From an uncultured Clostridia bacterium (GTDB taxonomy: Bacteria > Bacillota > Clostridia > Monoglobales > Monoglobaceae): a stretch of 64,000 nucleotides of DNA. The stretch is taken from the NCBI GenBank assembly GCA_947589045.1, contig CANQBQ010000008.1, positions 1 through 64,000 of the forward strand, read 5' to 3'. Under the pieces are notes generated by a model. It saw nothing but the letters and a program-made list of their open reading frames with translations. It was not told where the DNA came from and searched no databases. Position 1 is the first letter of the stretch. The number at the start of each line of letters is the position of its first letter. This document shows positions 26,866 through 35,469 of this stretch, piece after piece. The position numbers and the translations under genes are program-made.

Positions 26866-27630
26866 TTATTCTTCAAAGACCAGATACTCATACGGGTCGG
26901 TCGGCTCACCGTCACGCAGTACCTCAAAGTGCATATGAGGCTCCGAGGCATTCTCGAACGCGGGCGCGTCGCCCGAAATGCCTATGAGCGCACCTGTCGC
27001 AACCGATGAGCCTTCGCTCAGCTCGGTCGACGAAAGTCCGCTGTAAAGCGTGCTTATATGGTTGGTGTGGCGCACCGTGACCGTAAGACCCATACTGTCA
27101 TCATCCACGACCCTTTCAACAACGCCCGCCGCCGCGGTAAGCACGGGAGTGCCGCTCGGTGCGGCAATATCTATGCCCAAATGTGCGCGCCAATCGTCAA
27201 AGGTTTCGGAATACACCAAATCCTCGGCGGAGTAGTCGCATATTATCCTGCCGGTCAGCGGCAGCGTCATACTCAGCCCCGACTCGTTGTCGTTAAACGC
27301 GGGTACTACTTCAACGCTTTCGACGTCCTCCGCCTCGCTCGGTTCATCATATACCTCCGCTGCAACATAGCCCTCGTCAACTTCCTCGCCGTAGCTCTCG
27401 TCGGACGGGAACGGCTCGTCGTATTCCTCGGCCGGCTCCTCCTCGACTTCTGCAAGCGCGCTCTCCCACGCGTCCTTGTCAAACGATTCGGTGTCGATGT
27501 CCTGCACGGCGCGATACGCCTTAAAAACAGAGTAAGACATTCCTATTATACATACGCACAGCAAAACGATTACCGTTATACCCGTTTTGGTTAAGTAGCC
27601 GCCCGAATTTCCATTCTTTTTTTCACTCAT
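26866..27630 (-). CDS. Membrane-anchored M23 peptidase, SpoIIQ-like
   Basis: 254 residues: short cytoplasmic N-terminus, one membrane span (about 17-36), a long Glu/Asp-rich linker (about 45-115), then an M23 LytM domain. The zinc ligands appear intact: HLGIDI (His and Asp) and HMHFEV (HxH). SpoIIQ of Clostridia has this layout and keeps the first His, unlike Bacillus SpoIIQ; it forms the engulfment channel with SpoIIIAH. That assignment is probable rather than certain, since spoIIIAH is not in view. Adjacent parB and nearby spoVG are compatible with a sporulation role. Confidence 0.8.
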   Translation of the reverse strand: MSEKKNGNSGGYLTKTGITVIVLLCVCIIGMSYSVFKAYRAVQDIDTESFDKDAWESALAEVEEEPAEEYDEPFPSDESYGEEVDEGYVAAEVYDEPSEAEDVESVEVVPAFNDNESGLSMTLPLTGRIICDYSAEDLVYSETFDDWRAHLGIDIAAPSGTPVLTAAAGVVERVVDDDSMGLTVTVRHTNHISTLYSGLSSTELSEGSSVATGALIGISGDAPAFENASEPHMHFEVLRDGEPTDPYEYLVFEE

Positions 27631-27702
27631 ACATTTGCAACTCCTTTAAATTTTGTAATATTAGAGTTGACAAAATAAGGAAAAGTTATACGCTCCGATT
27701 AT

Positions 27703-28536
27703 CTATTCCTCGGCTTCCGACTGATTTTTCGGAATTTTTATAATATACTCTATGTATTCCTCGTTCTCGCTTTTCTCCGCCAAAGCCTCTATTCCCGCCT
27801 GCTTCATCATATTTACCGCCTGCTTTATGGTGTTGGAAAATATCCGCACGTCCTTAAACACCCTGACGCTCTTTACGTCCCGCTCCGCCGCGGGCTCGGG
27901 CGGCTCCTCGCGGTGCCTCAGCGCCTCGGCGATAAGCTCCTCGCTTTTCGCGACGTTCAGCCCGCGCGAAACTATGGTTTTGAGCGCCCGCATACGGCTT
28001 TTCTCGTCGGGCAGACGGAGCAGAGCGCGGGCGTGCCTTTCGGTCAGGGAGTTTTCCGCGATTATCCGCCGCGTTTCGTCAGACAGCCTTAAGATACGCA
28101 GCTTGTTCGCTATTGTGGACTGCCGCTTTCCGAGCCTGTCCGCAAGCTCCTCCTGTGTAAGCCCGTGACGGCTTATAAGCTCCGAAAATGCCTCCGCCTC
28201 CTCCATATAGTTCAGATTTTCACGCTGAATGTTCTCGATAAGTGCCAAAATCGCGCTGTCGGTCTTGTCCGCATTGAGTACGATTGCGGGTATCTCGTTC
28301 ATTCCGAGCATACGGCACGCACGAAACCGCCTCTCCCCCGCTATAAGCTCGTACTCTCCGACGTTTATCCGCCGCACCGTAATGGGCTGAAGAACTCCGT
28401 AGAGAGATATTGAGCTTGCCAGCTCCTCCAGCTTGTCCCTGTCCATTATACGCCGCGGCTGATTGGGATTTGTTCGTATTGCGTTTATGGGTATGTAGCT
28501 CGTCGCGCTTCGTTTGGTGTTGATTATTGCCTGCAT
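27703..28536 (-). CDS. parB: ParB/Spo0J-family chromosome partitioning protein
   Basis: 277 residues, CTP-dependent DNA clamp. The N-terminal ParB/sulfiredoxin fold has the CTP motif AGERRFRACRM and ENIQRENLNYMEEAEAF; a central HTH (TQEELADRLGKRQSTIANKLRIL) binds parS; the C-terminal part dimerises. Noc is a close paralogue and cannot be ruled out without a tree. No parA (soj) neighbour and no obvious parS palindrome were seen. ATG 28536 follows AAAGGATACGAGG. Confidence 0.9.
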   Translation of the reverse strand: MQAIINTKRSATSYIPINAIRTNPNQPRRIMDRDKLEELASSISLYGVLQPITVRRINVGEYELIAGERRFRACRMLGMNEIPAIVLNADKTDSAILALIENIQRENLNYMEEAEAFSELISRHGLTQEELADRLGKRQSTIANKLRILRLSDETRRIIAENSLTERHARALLRLPDEKSRMRALKTIVSRGLNVAKSEELIAEALRHREEPPEPAAERDVKSVRVFKDVRIFSNTIKQAVNMMKQAGIEALAEKSENEEYIEYIIKIPKNQSEAEE

Positions 28537-28861
28537 TTTCCTCGTATCCTTTCTTTTGTATATTGACTTTAAAATCCGCCTTTGCTATACATAATCAAAT
28601 ATTACCATTTTTTACCAACAAAATCAAAACCTTTTCGCATACAAAAACCGCCAATTACTTGTAATAACGCCGCCGAGATTATATATTTCGGACTGTTTCG
28701 GGCTTATTCCTCCGCAACGGACAAAAAATCCGATCGATTTTTTGGTGGTACTCAAAAATATAATGTCCGTGGTACTATCCAAAAACAAAATAACGTATTA
28801 TAATTAAAATCAGAAGATAAGCGGATTTTTGCTTAAAAAAATCGGAACGGAGGAATTTATT
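28537..28861. other. Intergenic region between parB and the GH95 gene
   Basis: No gene supported. A direct repeat GTGGTACT occurs twice, about 27 bp apart (about 28745 and 28771), with TATAAT-like boxes nearby (about 28757 and 28797), which could form a regulated promoter for the GH95 gene. Confidence 0.4.
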
Positions 28862-31800
28862 ATGGGAGGAAAAGCAAAAAAACTAATCAGTATATTAGCG
28901 GTGGTGAGTATTGTGATAAGTTGTATAACAGTCGTGCCCGCGCAGGCGGTGCCGACAGATGCTTCGGGCTTTGACCCCGAAACGGTTATGTGGACAAACA
29001 GACCTATTGAGGACGTTCTGGCACAGACCGGCAAGTACGAAACGGTAAAGCAGGTCAACCCGAACGCCGAGAAGTCGACGGACGCTCTCAATATCCAAAA
29101 CCCCTACGGCAAGCCCGGCGAGCATTATCAAAGCTGGGATTATTCCGAGTTCGTATGGACCAATTTTTATCCCATCGGCAACGGACGTATGGCGGGAATG
29201 GTAGCCGGCGGTATCGACAATGAGGTAATACAGATAAACGAGGATACCTGCTGGGACGGTTCGCCCTACGGAACGCTCAAGGACGAGAGCGGCAACACCG
29301 TAAGCACTATGGAGCAGGCATATAAAACCGTGGGCAAGATAACTGCGGAGGATATGACCAGCGGAAGCAAAACGGACGGCTGGAGATACTTCAGAGGCGC
29401 GGACGCAAGCGACAAGCCCGCCGAAATAGGCGCGGAAAACGTCACCGTCGGCGATGCGGCGTTCAGGCAGACTTATCCCGACTTTGCGAACAAGAGTATC
29501 TCTTATCAGGCTCTTAATATTGACAACGCGGCAAATCAAGCAGCGGTTCAGGACAGATGGAATATGGAGAAAATGGTCGAGGCGACCTTCCTCGGCAATC
29601 CCACGAAGCAGAGGGCGTACAAATCCTTCGTTGAAGTGTTCCTCGACTTCGGACACAAGAACGAGAACGCTTCGAACTACACAAAGAGCCTTGATATGAA
29701 AACGGGAATTGTGACCGTTGAATACGATTACAACGGAGCGCATTTTAAGCGCGAGAGCTTTGCAAGCTACCCCGACCAGGTCGTAGTCACCCACGTTGAA
29801 TCGAGCGAGGCGGCTGACTTTTCGGCGGAGCTTCACACCTATCACGTTGAAAAAGGAGAAAGCTTTTATACATATGAAAAGGTAAGCGACAAAGAAGTAA
29901 AGGTCAAAGCGGCTGTCACCAACGGCGGCAAGGACAACAATATCGGTCAGATAAATGTGATAAACTTCGAGGCGCATATGTATCTTGACGGCGACGGCAC
30001 TTTCTCGGTGGCGGACGACAACAAGACGGTCAATGTCACAGGCGGAACAAGCAACACGATATACGTTGTCGGCGCGACCAACTATGTCGATTACAAGACG
30101 CTTGACAACAACAAGCCCGCGAAGGACTGCGAATATTATATGAATAACGTCAAGGCGAAGAACTACGAGCAAATCAAGGCGCGTCACCTCGCCGACTTTA
30201 CCGAGCAGTTCTCCAAGACCGACCTGAACCTTTCAAATTCGAGCGGCGTTGATTACAGCGACACGCCCACCGAAAAGAGAGTGCGAAAGGATATAAGCGG
30301 CAAGTCGGGCTTTTTGACGGGCGCGGCTTCCAGAACGTCGGACGCCAACAAAAACGGCGTAAAGTCGACATATTCGGAGGGTGACAACCAACTCGCCGCT
30401 CTGGAGTGGAACTACGGAAAATATTTGATACTCAGCGGCTCGCGCGACGGTAGAACGGCGAGCGGCGCGGGCGAGATAAATATACCCGAAAGCCAGCCGC
30501 TTAACCTGACGGGTAAGTGGAACGCGGCGTTCTCGGCTTCGTGGAACGGAAAATATACAATAAACATAAACACCGAGATGAACTACTGGGCGGCACAGCC
30601 GCTTAACATAGGCGACAGCGAGCGTCCGTTTATAGATACGTTTGACGAGCTTGCGGCAAGCGGCTCGATAACCGCGGCAAATCAGTACGGAATATTCAAC
30701 GACCGCGGCGACAACACATATCAGCCCGGCGACCCGTGGGTAATGCACCACAACTACGATTTGTGGCGCGGCACTCAGCCGATAGACAACGCGACGGCGG
30801 GTCTTTGGCCGACCGGCGGCGCGTGGCTTTTGGATCACGCTTGGCAGTACTATAAGTTCAACAAGGACGAGGCTTATCTCGCTGAGGTTTATCCGTATAT
30901 GGTCGGCGCGGCTAAGTTCTTCACGCAGTTCCTGGTTGTAGACCCCCAGACGGGTTATCTCATAACAGCGGCTTCTTGCTCTCCCGAGCAGGGCGGCGTT
31001 CAGCCCGGTCCCGCTATGGACACTCAGCTTGTGCGAAACCTCTATGATATGGTTCAGCAGGCGAGCAAGATACTGGGCAAAGAGCAGGAGAACGCAGACT
31101 TGCTCGCAAAGATTTCGGAGCAGATGCCGTCGAGCTATCTCGCGGACGAAGCAGGCAAGGTAGCGCCCAACGTAATAGACGATGCAGGTCTTATAAAAGA
31201 GTGGGTACGCGGCGACGTAGCATTTGATATTTCATCAACTAACGATGCCAAGAAAATCAAGTGGACGGTCACAAATCCGTTTAAGAACAACGCGGAGACA
31301 ACGGTTTACGACCACGAAGCCAAAAACACCACAAAACACAGACATTGTTCACACCTTTGGGAGATATTCCCCGGCACGCATCTGAGCGGTTACAGCGACG
31401 ACCCGAACGAGCAGAAGATATTTAAGGCATATCAGAAGTCGGTATCGGCGCGAAGCACCGGCAGCGGTCAGGGCTGGGGTCTTGCGTGGAGAATAAACCT
31501 CAACGCGAGAGCACTGGATGGCAACGCGGCTTCAAATATGCTGGAACAGCTGTTCACGACCAGAACCTCGCCCAACCTGTTCGACCAGCACCCCAACTTC
31601 CAGATAGACGGAAACTACGGCGCGACGTCGGGTATAATCGAAATGCTCATCCAGAGCCACGACGGAGCGATAACCCTTCTTCCCGCGCTTCCCGACAAGT
31701 GGACGGAAGGCTCGTTCAAGGGCCTTAAGACCCGCGAGGGCGCGACGGTGGATTTAAGCTGGAGCGCATCGAAGCCCCAGGAAGCAAAAATTTATGCAAC

Positions 31801-32704
31801 CGAAACAAAGGACATCAGCGTCCGCTCAAAGTATATGTCCGAAGCCAAAATCACCGACGAGAGCGGAACCGCTGTTACGGCAACGCTGAACGACGACAGA
31901 ACAATGGCGACCTTCCCCGCTCAGGCGGGCAAGACCTACACCATAACAAACTTCGGCACAAACGTTGTCGAGGGCAACAGAGTGTATAAGGCAAGCGATG
32001 TTAAAGAGTTCTATTCAAGCGACGGCAATAAAAATGTGCCCAAGCCTTCAAACTCGGGCATAGGAACATTAAGACATCTGAACGGCGTTAAAGTCGGCTA
32101 CGCGGTAAACGACGTTGACTTTGAAGGTCTCAAGACCCTCACTCTCAATATGGCGTCCGTAAGATATGACGACACATATGTCGCCGTGATGGTCGACACC
32201 GTTGACGGAACCGAGATAGCTAAGCAGTTAATAACGACCGGAGACAACGTCCTTGACCTCAAAAATATGGAAAATATATCGGGAACTCATAAGATTTGGC
32301 TGCTGTTCTGGCAGGATCCGTTTGACGGAAAGACCGAAAATAAATACCTCGGTGATTCAAGCGACCTCACGGCATTTTACAGCAAGACCATAGGCGGCGA
32401 CACAGATCCGACAACGCCGTATGACTACAAAATAACCGAAGCGTATTTTGACGGAGACGGTATGCTGAATGCGAATATCGAATACAGCGGAGCGGGTACC
32501 GCGCCGAGCGCGGTGCTTATCGCCGCGGCTTATGACGGCTCCGGCAAGCTCGTCGGCGAGCCCGTTATGCAGCCCATAAGCGGCGCGGGACTGCAAAAGA
32601 TTGATTATAAAAAGCCGGGAAACGGAACTGTCAAGCTCTACATCTGGAAGAGCGCGGACAGTGTACAGCCACTCGGTATGGCAAAAACCCCGTCGGAAAA
32701 TTGA
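28862..32704 (+). CDS. Secreted GH95-family alpha-L-fucosidase-like enzyme
   Basis: 1280 residues, exported by a signal peptide (MGGKAKKLISI...AQA). ATG 28862 is chosen because CGGAGG lies before it and the signal peptide starts there. GH95 features: the N-terminal beta domain with WTNFYPIGNGRMAGMV, then the (alpha/alpha)6 barrel with NTEMNYW (about 570, the Asn pair that activates water), HCSHLWEIFPG (about 827) and FQIDGNYGATSG (about 914, general base Asp). The family hydrolyses terminal alpha-1,2-fucose, some members L-galactose. A CBM6-like domain and a tail domain follow (about 1040-1280). No sortase or SLH anchor seen. It stands alone, ending in a strong hairpin. Confidence 0.88.
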   Translation: MGGKAKKLISILAVVSIVISCITVVPAQAVPTDASGFDPETVMWTNRPIEDVLAQTGKYETVKQVNPNAEKSTDALNIQNPYGKPGEHYQSWDYSEFVWTNFYPIGNGRMAGMVAGGIDNEVIQINEDTCWDGSPYGTLKDESGNTVSTMEQAYKTVGKITAEDMTSGSKTDGWRYFRGADASDKPAEIGAENVTVGDAAFRQTYPDFANKSISYQALNIDNAANQAAVQDRWNMEKMVEATFLGNPTKQRAYKSFVEVFLDFGHKNENASNYTKSLDMKTGIVTVEYDYNGAHFKRESFASYPDQVVVTHVESSEAADFSAELHTYHVEKGESFYTYEKVSDKEVKVKAAVTNGGKDNNIGQINVINFEAHMYLDGDGTFSVADDNKTVNVTGGTSNTIYVVGATNYVDYKTLDNNKPAKDCEYYMNNVKAKNYEQIKARHLADFTEQFSKTDLNLSNSSGVDYSDTPTEKRVRKDISGKSGFLTGAASRTSDANKNGVKSTYSEGDNQLAALEWNYGKYLILSGSRDGRTASGAGEINIPESQPLNLTGKWNAAFSASWNGKYTININTEMNYWAAQPLNIGDSERPFIDTFDELAASGSITAANQYGIFNDRGDNTYQPGDPWVMHHNYDLWRGTQPIDNATAGLWPTGGAWLLDHAWQYYKFNKDEAYLAEVYPYMVGAAKFFTQFLVVDPQTGYLITAASCSPEQGGVQPGPAMDTQLVRNLYDMVQQASKILGKEQENADLLAKISEQMPSSYLADEAGKVAPNVIDDAGLIKEWVRGDVAFDISSTNDAKKIKWTVTNPFKNNAETTVYDHEAKNTTKHRHCSHLWEIFPGTHLSGYSDDPNEQKIFKAYQKSVSARSTGSGQGWGLAWRINLNARALDGNAASNMLEQLFTTRTSPNLFDQHPNFQIDGNYGATSGIIEMLIQSHDGAITLLPALPDKWTEGSFKGLKTREGATVDLSWSASKPQEAKIYATETKDISVRSKYMSEAKITDESGTAVTATLNDDRTMATFPAQAGKTYTITNFGTNVVEGNRVYKASDVKEFYSSDGNKNVPKPSNSGIGTLRHLNGVKVGYAVNDVDFEGLKTLTLNMASVRYDDTYVAVMVDTVDGTEIAKQLITTGDNVLDLKNMENISGTHKIWLLFWQDPFDGKTENKYLGDSSDLTAFYSKTIGGDTDPTTPYDYKITEAYFDGDGMLNANIEYSGAGTAPSAVLIAAAYDGSGKLVGEPVMQPISGAGLQKIDYKKPGNGTVKLYIWKSADSVQPLGMAKTPSEN

Positions 32705-32774
32705 GTAATTCCCGCTCGGAGCAAAAATGCTTTAATTTCGATAAAAAAGTTTGTTAATTGTATAAAGAAAAAAT

Positions 32775-32812
32775 CGCCGCACGAGGCAAATAATTGCCTC
32801 GTGCGGCGGTTT
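32775..32812 (+). terminator. Terminator after the GH95 gene
   Basis: A 15-bp perfect stem (32775-32789 with 32794-32808, loop of four) followed by GTTTAATT. Confidence 0.8.
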
Positions 32813-32846
32813 AATTATATCCGCGGTCTGACATAAAAGTAAGGTG

Positions 32847-32875
32847 TTGACAAAACGCGGGAGAGGGTGTATAAT
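32847..32875 (+). promoter_or_regulatory. Promoter of the antisense RNA
   Basis: TTGACA (32847-32852), 17 bases, TATAAT (32870-32875): exact consensus on the plus strand, with no open reading frame of any credit behind it. Confidence 0.75.
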
Positions 32876-32881
32876 AAAAAT

Positions 32882-32970
32882 ACAAAAAGAGAGGCAACCC
32901 ATATCGGTTATGCCAAAGGTATTATTTTATAAAAATAACGTCGCTTTAGCTGGTGGGCGTTATTTTTTTA
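32882..32970 (+). ncRNA. Candidate antisense RNA antitoxin
   Basis: A predicted plus-strand RNA of about 88 nt running from the consensus promoter to the hairpin AAAAATAACG...CGTTATTTTT (32931-32967). It faces the 22-residue toxin-like gene tail to tail and overlaps its 3' end and terminator, the geometry of txpA/ratA. Existence of the RNA is inferred from promoter and terminator only. Confidence 0.55.
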
Positions 32971-33028
32971 TGGTGACCAATATAAAGAATATTAGTGTTA
33001 AAAACAATAAGTATTCAGTTGTTACCAT
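32960..33028 (-). CDS. Candidate type I toxin: 22-residue hydrophobic peptide
   Basis: A 22-codon frame on the minus strand: it begins MVTTEY, runs through LLFLTLIFFIL and ends VTIKK. That is one short membrane helix with a basic C-terminus, as in the TxpA/BsrG/Hol_Tox-like type I toxins. The ribosome binding site is perfect (AGGAGGTGAT, 33033-33042). A consensus promoter lies about 165 bp upstream and a hairpin overlaps its stop codon. It is too short for ordinary gene calling. Membrane depolarisation is the family action; here it is inference. Confidence 0.65.
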   Translation of the reverse strand: MVTTEYLLFLTLIFFILVTIKK

Positions 33029-33144
33029 AGCAATCACCTCCTCTCTTTGGAGATGATGGCATAACCGCCTCGTCACAGCTCGCGCTACCCGCTCATTTGC
33101 CCGCAAGCGGACAAATATCGCTTTTTTGCGCGGCTGTTCCTCTT

Positions 33145-33171
33145 CCCAAAAAGCGCAAGTCGCTTTTTGGG
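33145..33171. repeat. Repeat hairpin inside the toxin 5' leader
   Basis: CCCAAAAAGCG...CGCTTTTTGGG hairpin, the same module as in the 5.1-5.3 kb cassettes, here located in the predicted 5' untranslated region of the toxin mRNA. Confidence 0.6.
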
Positions 33172-33195
33172 AGCCCTTTTCGGATTTGTGCAGAC

Positions 33196-33224
33196 ATTAT
33201 ATAACAAAATGTTGCAAAATTCAA
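33196..33224 (-). promoter_or_regulatory. Promoter of the toxin-like gene
   Basis: Minus strand TTGAAT (33219-33224), 17 bases, TATAAT (33196-33201). Transcription would start near 33189, giving a leader of about 160 nt, long for a 22-codon gene and typical of type I toxins. Confidence 0.65.
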
Positions 33225-33319
33225 CGCTTGTAACAAAGGCGTAACGAAAATTTAATCCAATCACGGCGGCGAGCGCGGCGAGCTGTTTTTCTTCTTTTTT
33301 GAAACCCTGACGGATTTAC

Positions 33320-33348
33320 TTGAAAACGCGTTTGATTTGTAATATAAT
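33320..33348 (+). promoter_or_regulatory. Promoter of the flavodoxin-like gene
   Basis: TTGAAA (33320-33325), 17 bases, TATAAT (33343-33348), about 120 bp before the start codon. Confidence 0.6.
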
Positions 33349-33470
33349 ATTTAGGTAATATGAAAATTTTTCAAAAAACAAGTGTGATATGTTCAACAGT
33401 AAAGGCTTTACGAATATTATAAATTATATTACGACGCTTTTTAAATATCAAATATAAAGGAGTGTATTTT

Positions 33471-34088
33471 ATGAAAGTATTGATGATTAACGGAAGTCCG
33501 AGGACGAACGGCAACACGGGGCTTGCCCTCGGCGAAATGGAGCGCGTTTTTGCAAAAAACGGCATAGAGAGCGAAATCGTACAAATAGGCAAAGAGGCGG
33601 TGCGCGGCTGTATCGCCTGCAATTCCTGTGCAAAAACGGGAAAGTGCGTGTTTGACGACGTTGTGAACGCTCTCGCGCCGAAGTTTGAGGAAGCGGCGGG
33701 TCTTGTGGTTGCGTCGCCCGTATATTACGCCTCCGCAAATGCGACGCTCATCGCCTGCCTTGACCGCCTGTTTTACAGCACGCACTTCGACAAGACGATG
33801 AAGGTCGGCGCAAGCGTGGTTGCGGCGCGCCGCGGCGGTCTGTCTGCGACCTTTGACGAGCTTAACAAATACTTCACGATAAGCGGAATGCCGATTGCGT
33901 CGGGGCAGTACTGGAACAGCGTCCACGGACGGGAAGCGGGCGAAGCGAAGTTTGACGAAGAAGGTATGCAGGGTATGCGTACTCTTGCGGAAAATATGAC
34001 GTTTTTGATGAAAAGCATCGCTCTGGGCAAGGAACGCTTCGGGCTTCCCGAAAAAGAAGCGCCTTTAAGAACAAATTTCATAAGATAG
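33471..34088 (+). CDS. Flavodoxin-fold NAD(P)H-dependent FMN reductase family protein
   Basis: 205-residue cytoplasmic flavoprotein. The N-terminal phosphate-binding loop MINGSPRTNGNT binds FMN. CIACNSCAKTGKC is a Cys-rich segment typical of the iron-sulfur-flavoprotein/WrbA-like relatives. VVASPVYYASANATL lines the flavin site. Start ATG 33471 has AAAGGAG at proper distance; the 33462 alternative does not. The substrate is unknown; such proteins act as general electron carriers or quinone/nitro-compound reductases. It appears to be followed by larC after 67 bp. Confidence 0.82.
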   Translation: MKVLMINGSPRTNGNTGLALGEMERVFAKNGIESEIVQIGKEAVRGCIACNSCAKTGKCVFDDVVNALAPKFEEAAGLVVASPVYYASANATLIACLDRLFYSTHFDKTMKVGASVVAARRGGLSATFDELNKYFTISGMPIASGQYWNSVHGREAGEAKFDEEGMQGMRTLAENMTFLMKSIALGKERFGLPEKEAPLRTNFIR

Positions 34089-34155
34089 TATCGCGTCAGT
34101 ATTGATATGAATAATTAAACAAAAAACAAATGCAACGGTTCGGAGCGTGATAGAT

Positions 34156-35427
34156 ATGAAAACATTATATATAGAGTGTAATATGGGCGCGGCGGGCGAT
34201 ATGCTTATGTCCGCGCTCTCGGAGCTTCTCCCCGACCCCGACGGTTTTGTCGAAAAGCTCGGCGGAATAGGCATACCGAATGTGACTGTCGAAAAGGAGC
34301 GCGTGCAAAAGTGCGGCGTTTACGGCACACATATAAAAGTCGCGGTCGGCGGCGAGGTAGAGGGTGAGCATATGCACGAACACAAGCACGAACACGAACA
34401 CTCTCACGAGCACACCCACCACGAGCATATGCACGAACACGACCACTCCCACGAGCACACCCACCACGAGCATATGCACGAACACCACCACCATCACCAT
34501 AGCGGAATGAGCGATATAGAGCATATAATAGGCAATCTCGACGTTTCGGAAAAGGTGCGCGAAAATGCGCTCGCGGTCTACAAGCTGATAGCCGAGGCGG
34601 AGAGCGCGGCGCACGGCTGCCCGATTGAGCAGATACACTTTCACGAGGTCGGCACTATGGACGCGGTAACAGATATTGTCGGCGTTTGTATGCTCCTTGA
34701 GGAGCTTGCGCCCGACAGGATAATCGTGTCGCCTATAAACACGGGAAGCGGTCAGGTGCGGTGCGCACACGGCATACTCCCCGTTCCCGCTCCCGCGACC
34801 GCATACATTTTAAAGGACGTGCCGATTTACTCAAACGACGTCCGCGGAGAGCTTTGCACGCCGACGGGTGCCGCGCTTTTAAAGCATTTTGCGGACGATT
34901 TTTCGTCTATGCCGCAGATGTGTGTCGCGGCGACGGGCTACGGTATGGGCAGTAAGGACTTTGAAACCGCAAACTGCCTCAGGGCGTTTATCGGCGATAA
35001 TCGGGAGTCGGGCGAAACGGACGAAGTTGCGGAGCTTTGCTGTAATCTGGACGATATGACGGGCGAGGCGATAAGCTACGCCGCCGAAAAGCTCTTTGAG
35101 GGCGGCGCGCTCGACGTTTTCACCACTCCGACAGGAATGAAAAAGAACCGCCCCGCGGTGCTTTTGAGCTGCCTTTGCCGCCCCCAAGACAAAGAAAAAA
35201 TGGCGGAGCTGATTTTTAAGCACACCTCCACGATAGGCGTGAGGGAACGGCTTTGCAAAAGATACATTTTAAAAAGGCAAGAAGTCACGGTAAACACAAA
35301 CTACGGCGAAGTGCGTGCTAAAAAATCGAGCGGGTACGGAGTCGAGAAAGTCAAGCCCGAGTACGATGAGCTTGCGCGGCTGGCGGACGAAAACGGCGTT
35401 GCGCTGTCCGACATAAAGATTTTGTAA
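34156..35427 (+). CDS. larC: Nickel-pincer cofactor biosynthesis protein LarC
   Basis: 423 residues. LarC inserts nickel into pyridinium-3,5-bisthiocarboxylate mononucleotide using CTP, making the cofactor of lactate racemase and relatives. Family marks: YIECNMGAAGDMLMSAL at the N-terminus, HFHEVGTMDAVTDIVG, SPINTGSGQVRCAHG, and CNLDDMTGEAISYA starting the second half. A His-rich run of about 45 residues (positions about 73-117) probably binds nickel. In Lactobacillus plantarum larC is split by a programmed frameshift; here it is one frame. larA, larB and larE are not in the window. Confidence 0.93.
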   Translation: MKTLYIECNMGAAGDMLMSALSELLPDPDGFVEKLGGIGIPNVTVEKERVQKCGVYGTHIKVAVGGEVEGEHMHEHKHEHEHSHEHTHHEHMHEHDHSHEHTHHEHMHEHHHHHHSGMSDIEHIIGNLDVSEKVRENALAVYKLIAEAESAAHGCPIEQIHFHEVGTMDAVTDIVGVCMLLEELAPDRIIVSPINTGSGQVRCAHGILPVPAPATAYILKDVPIYSNDVRGELCTPTGAALLKHFADDFSSMPQMCVAATGYGMGSKDFETANCLRAFIGDNRESGETDEVAELCCNLDDMTGEAISYAAEKLFEGGALDVFTTPTGMKKNRPAVLLSCLCRPQDKEKMAELIFKHTSTIGVRERLCKRYILKRQEVTVNTNYGEVRAKKSSGYGVEKVKPEYDELARLADENGVALSDIKIL

Positions 35428-35469
35428 GTTTGCCGCGATAAAACAATAAAAAACCAACGGAGAGATATT

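Noticed and set aside
27703-28861. Origin of replication near parB
   Set aside because: No dnaA, no DnaA-box cluster and no parS palindrome seen; parB alone is not enough.
28895-30187. 430-codon frame antisense to the GH95 gene
   Set aside because: Lies wholly within a well-supported enzyme gene and shows no family motifs.
32844-33056. 70-codon plus-strand frame starting with TTG
   Set aside because: The TTG lies in the -35 region, there is no ribosome binding site, and the frame runs across two terminators and antisense to the toxin-like peptide.
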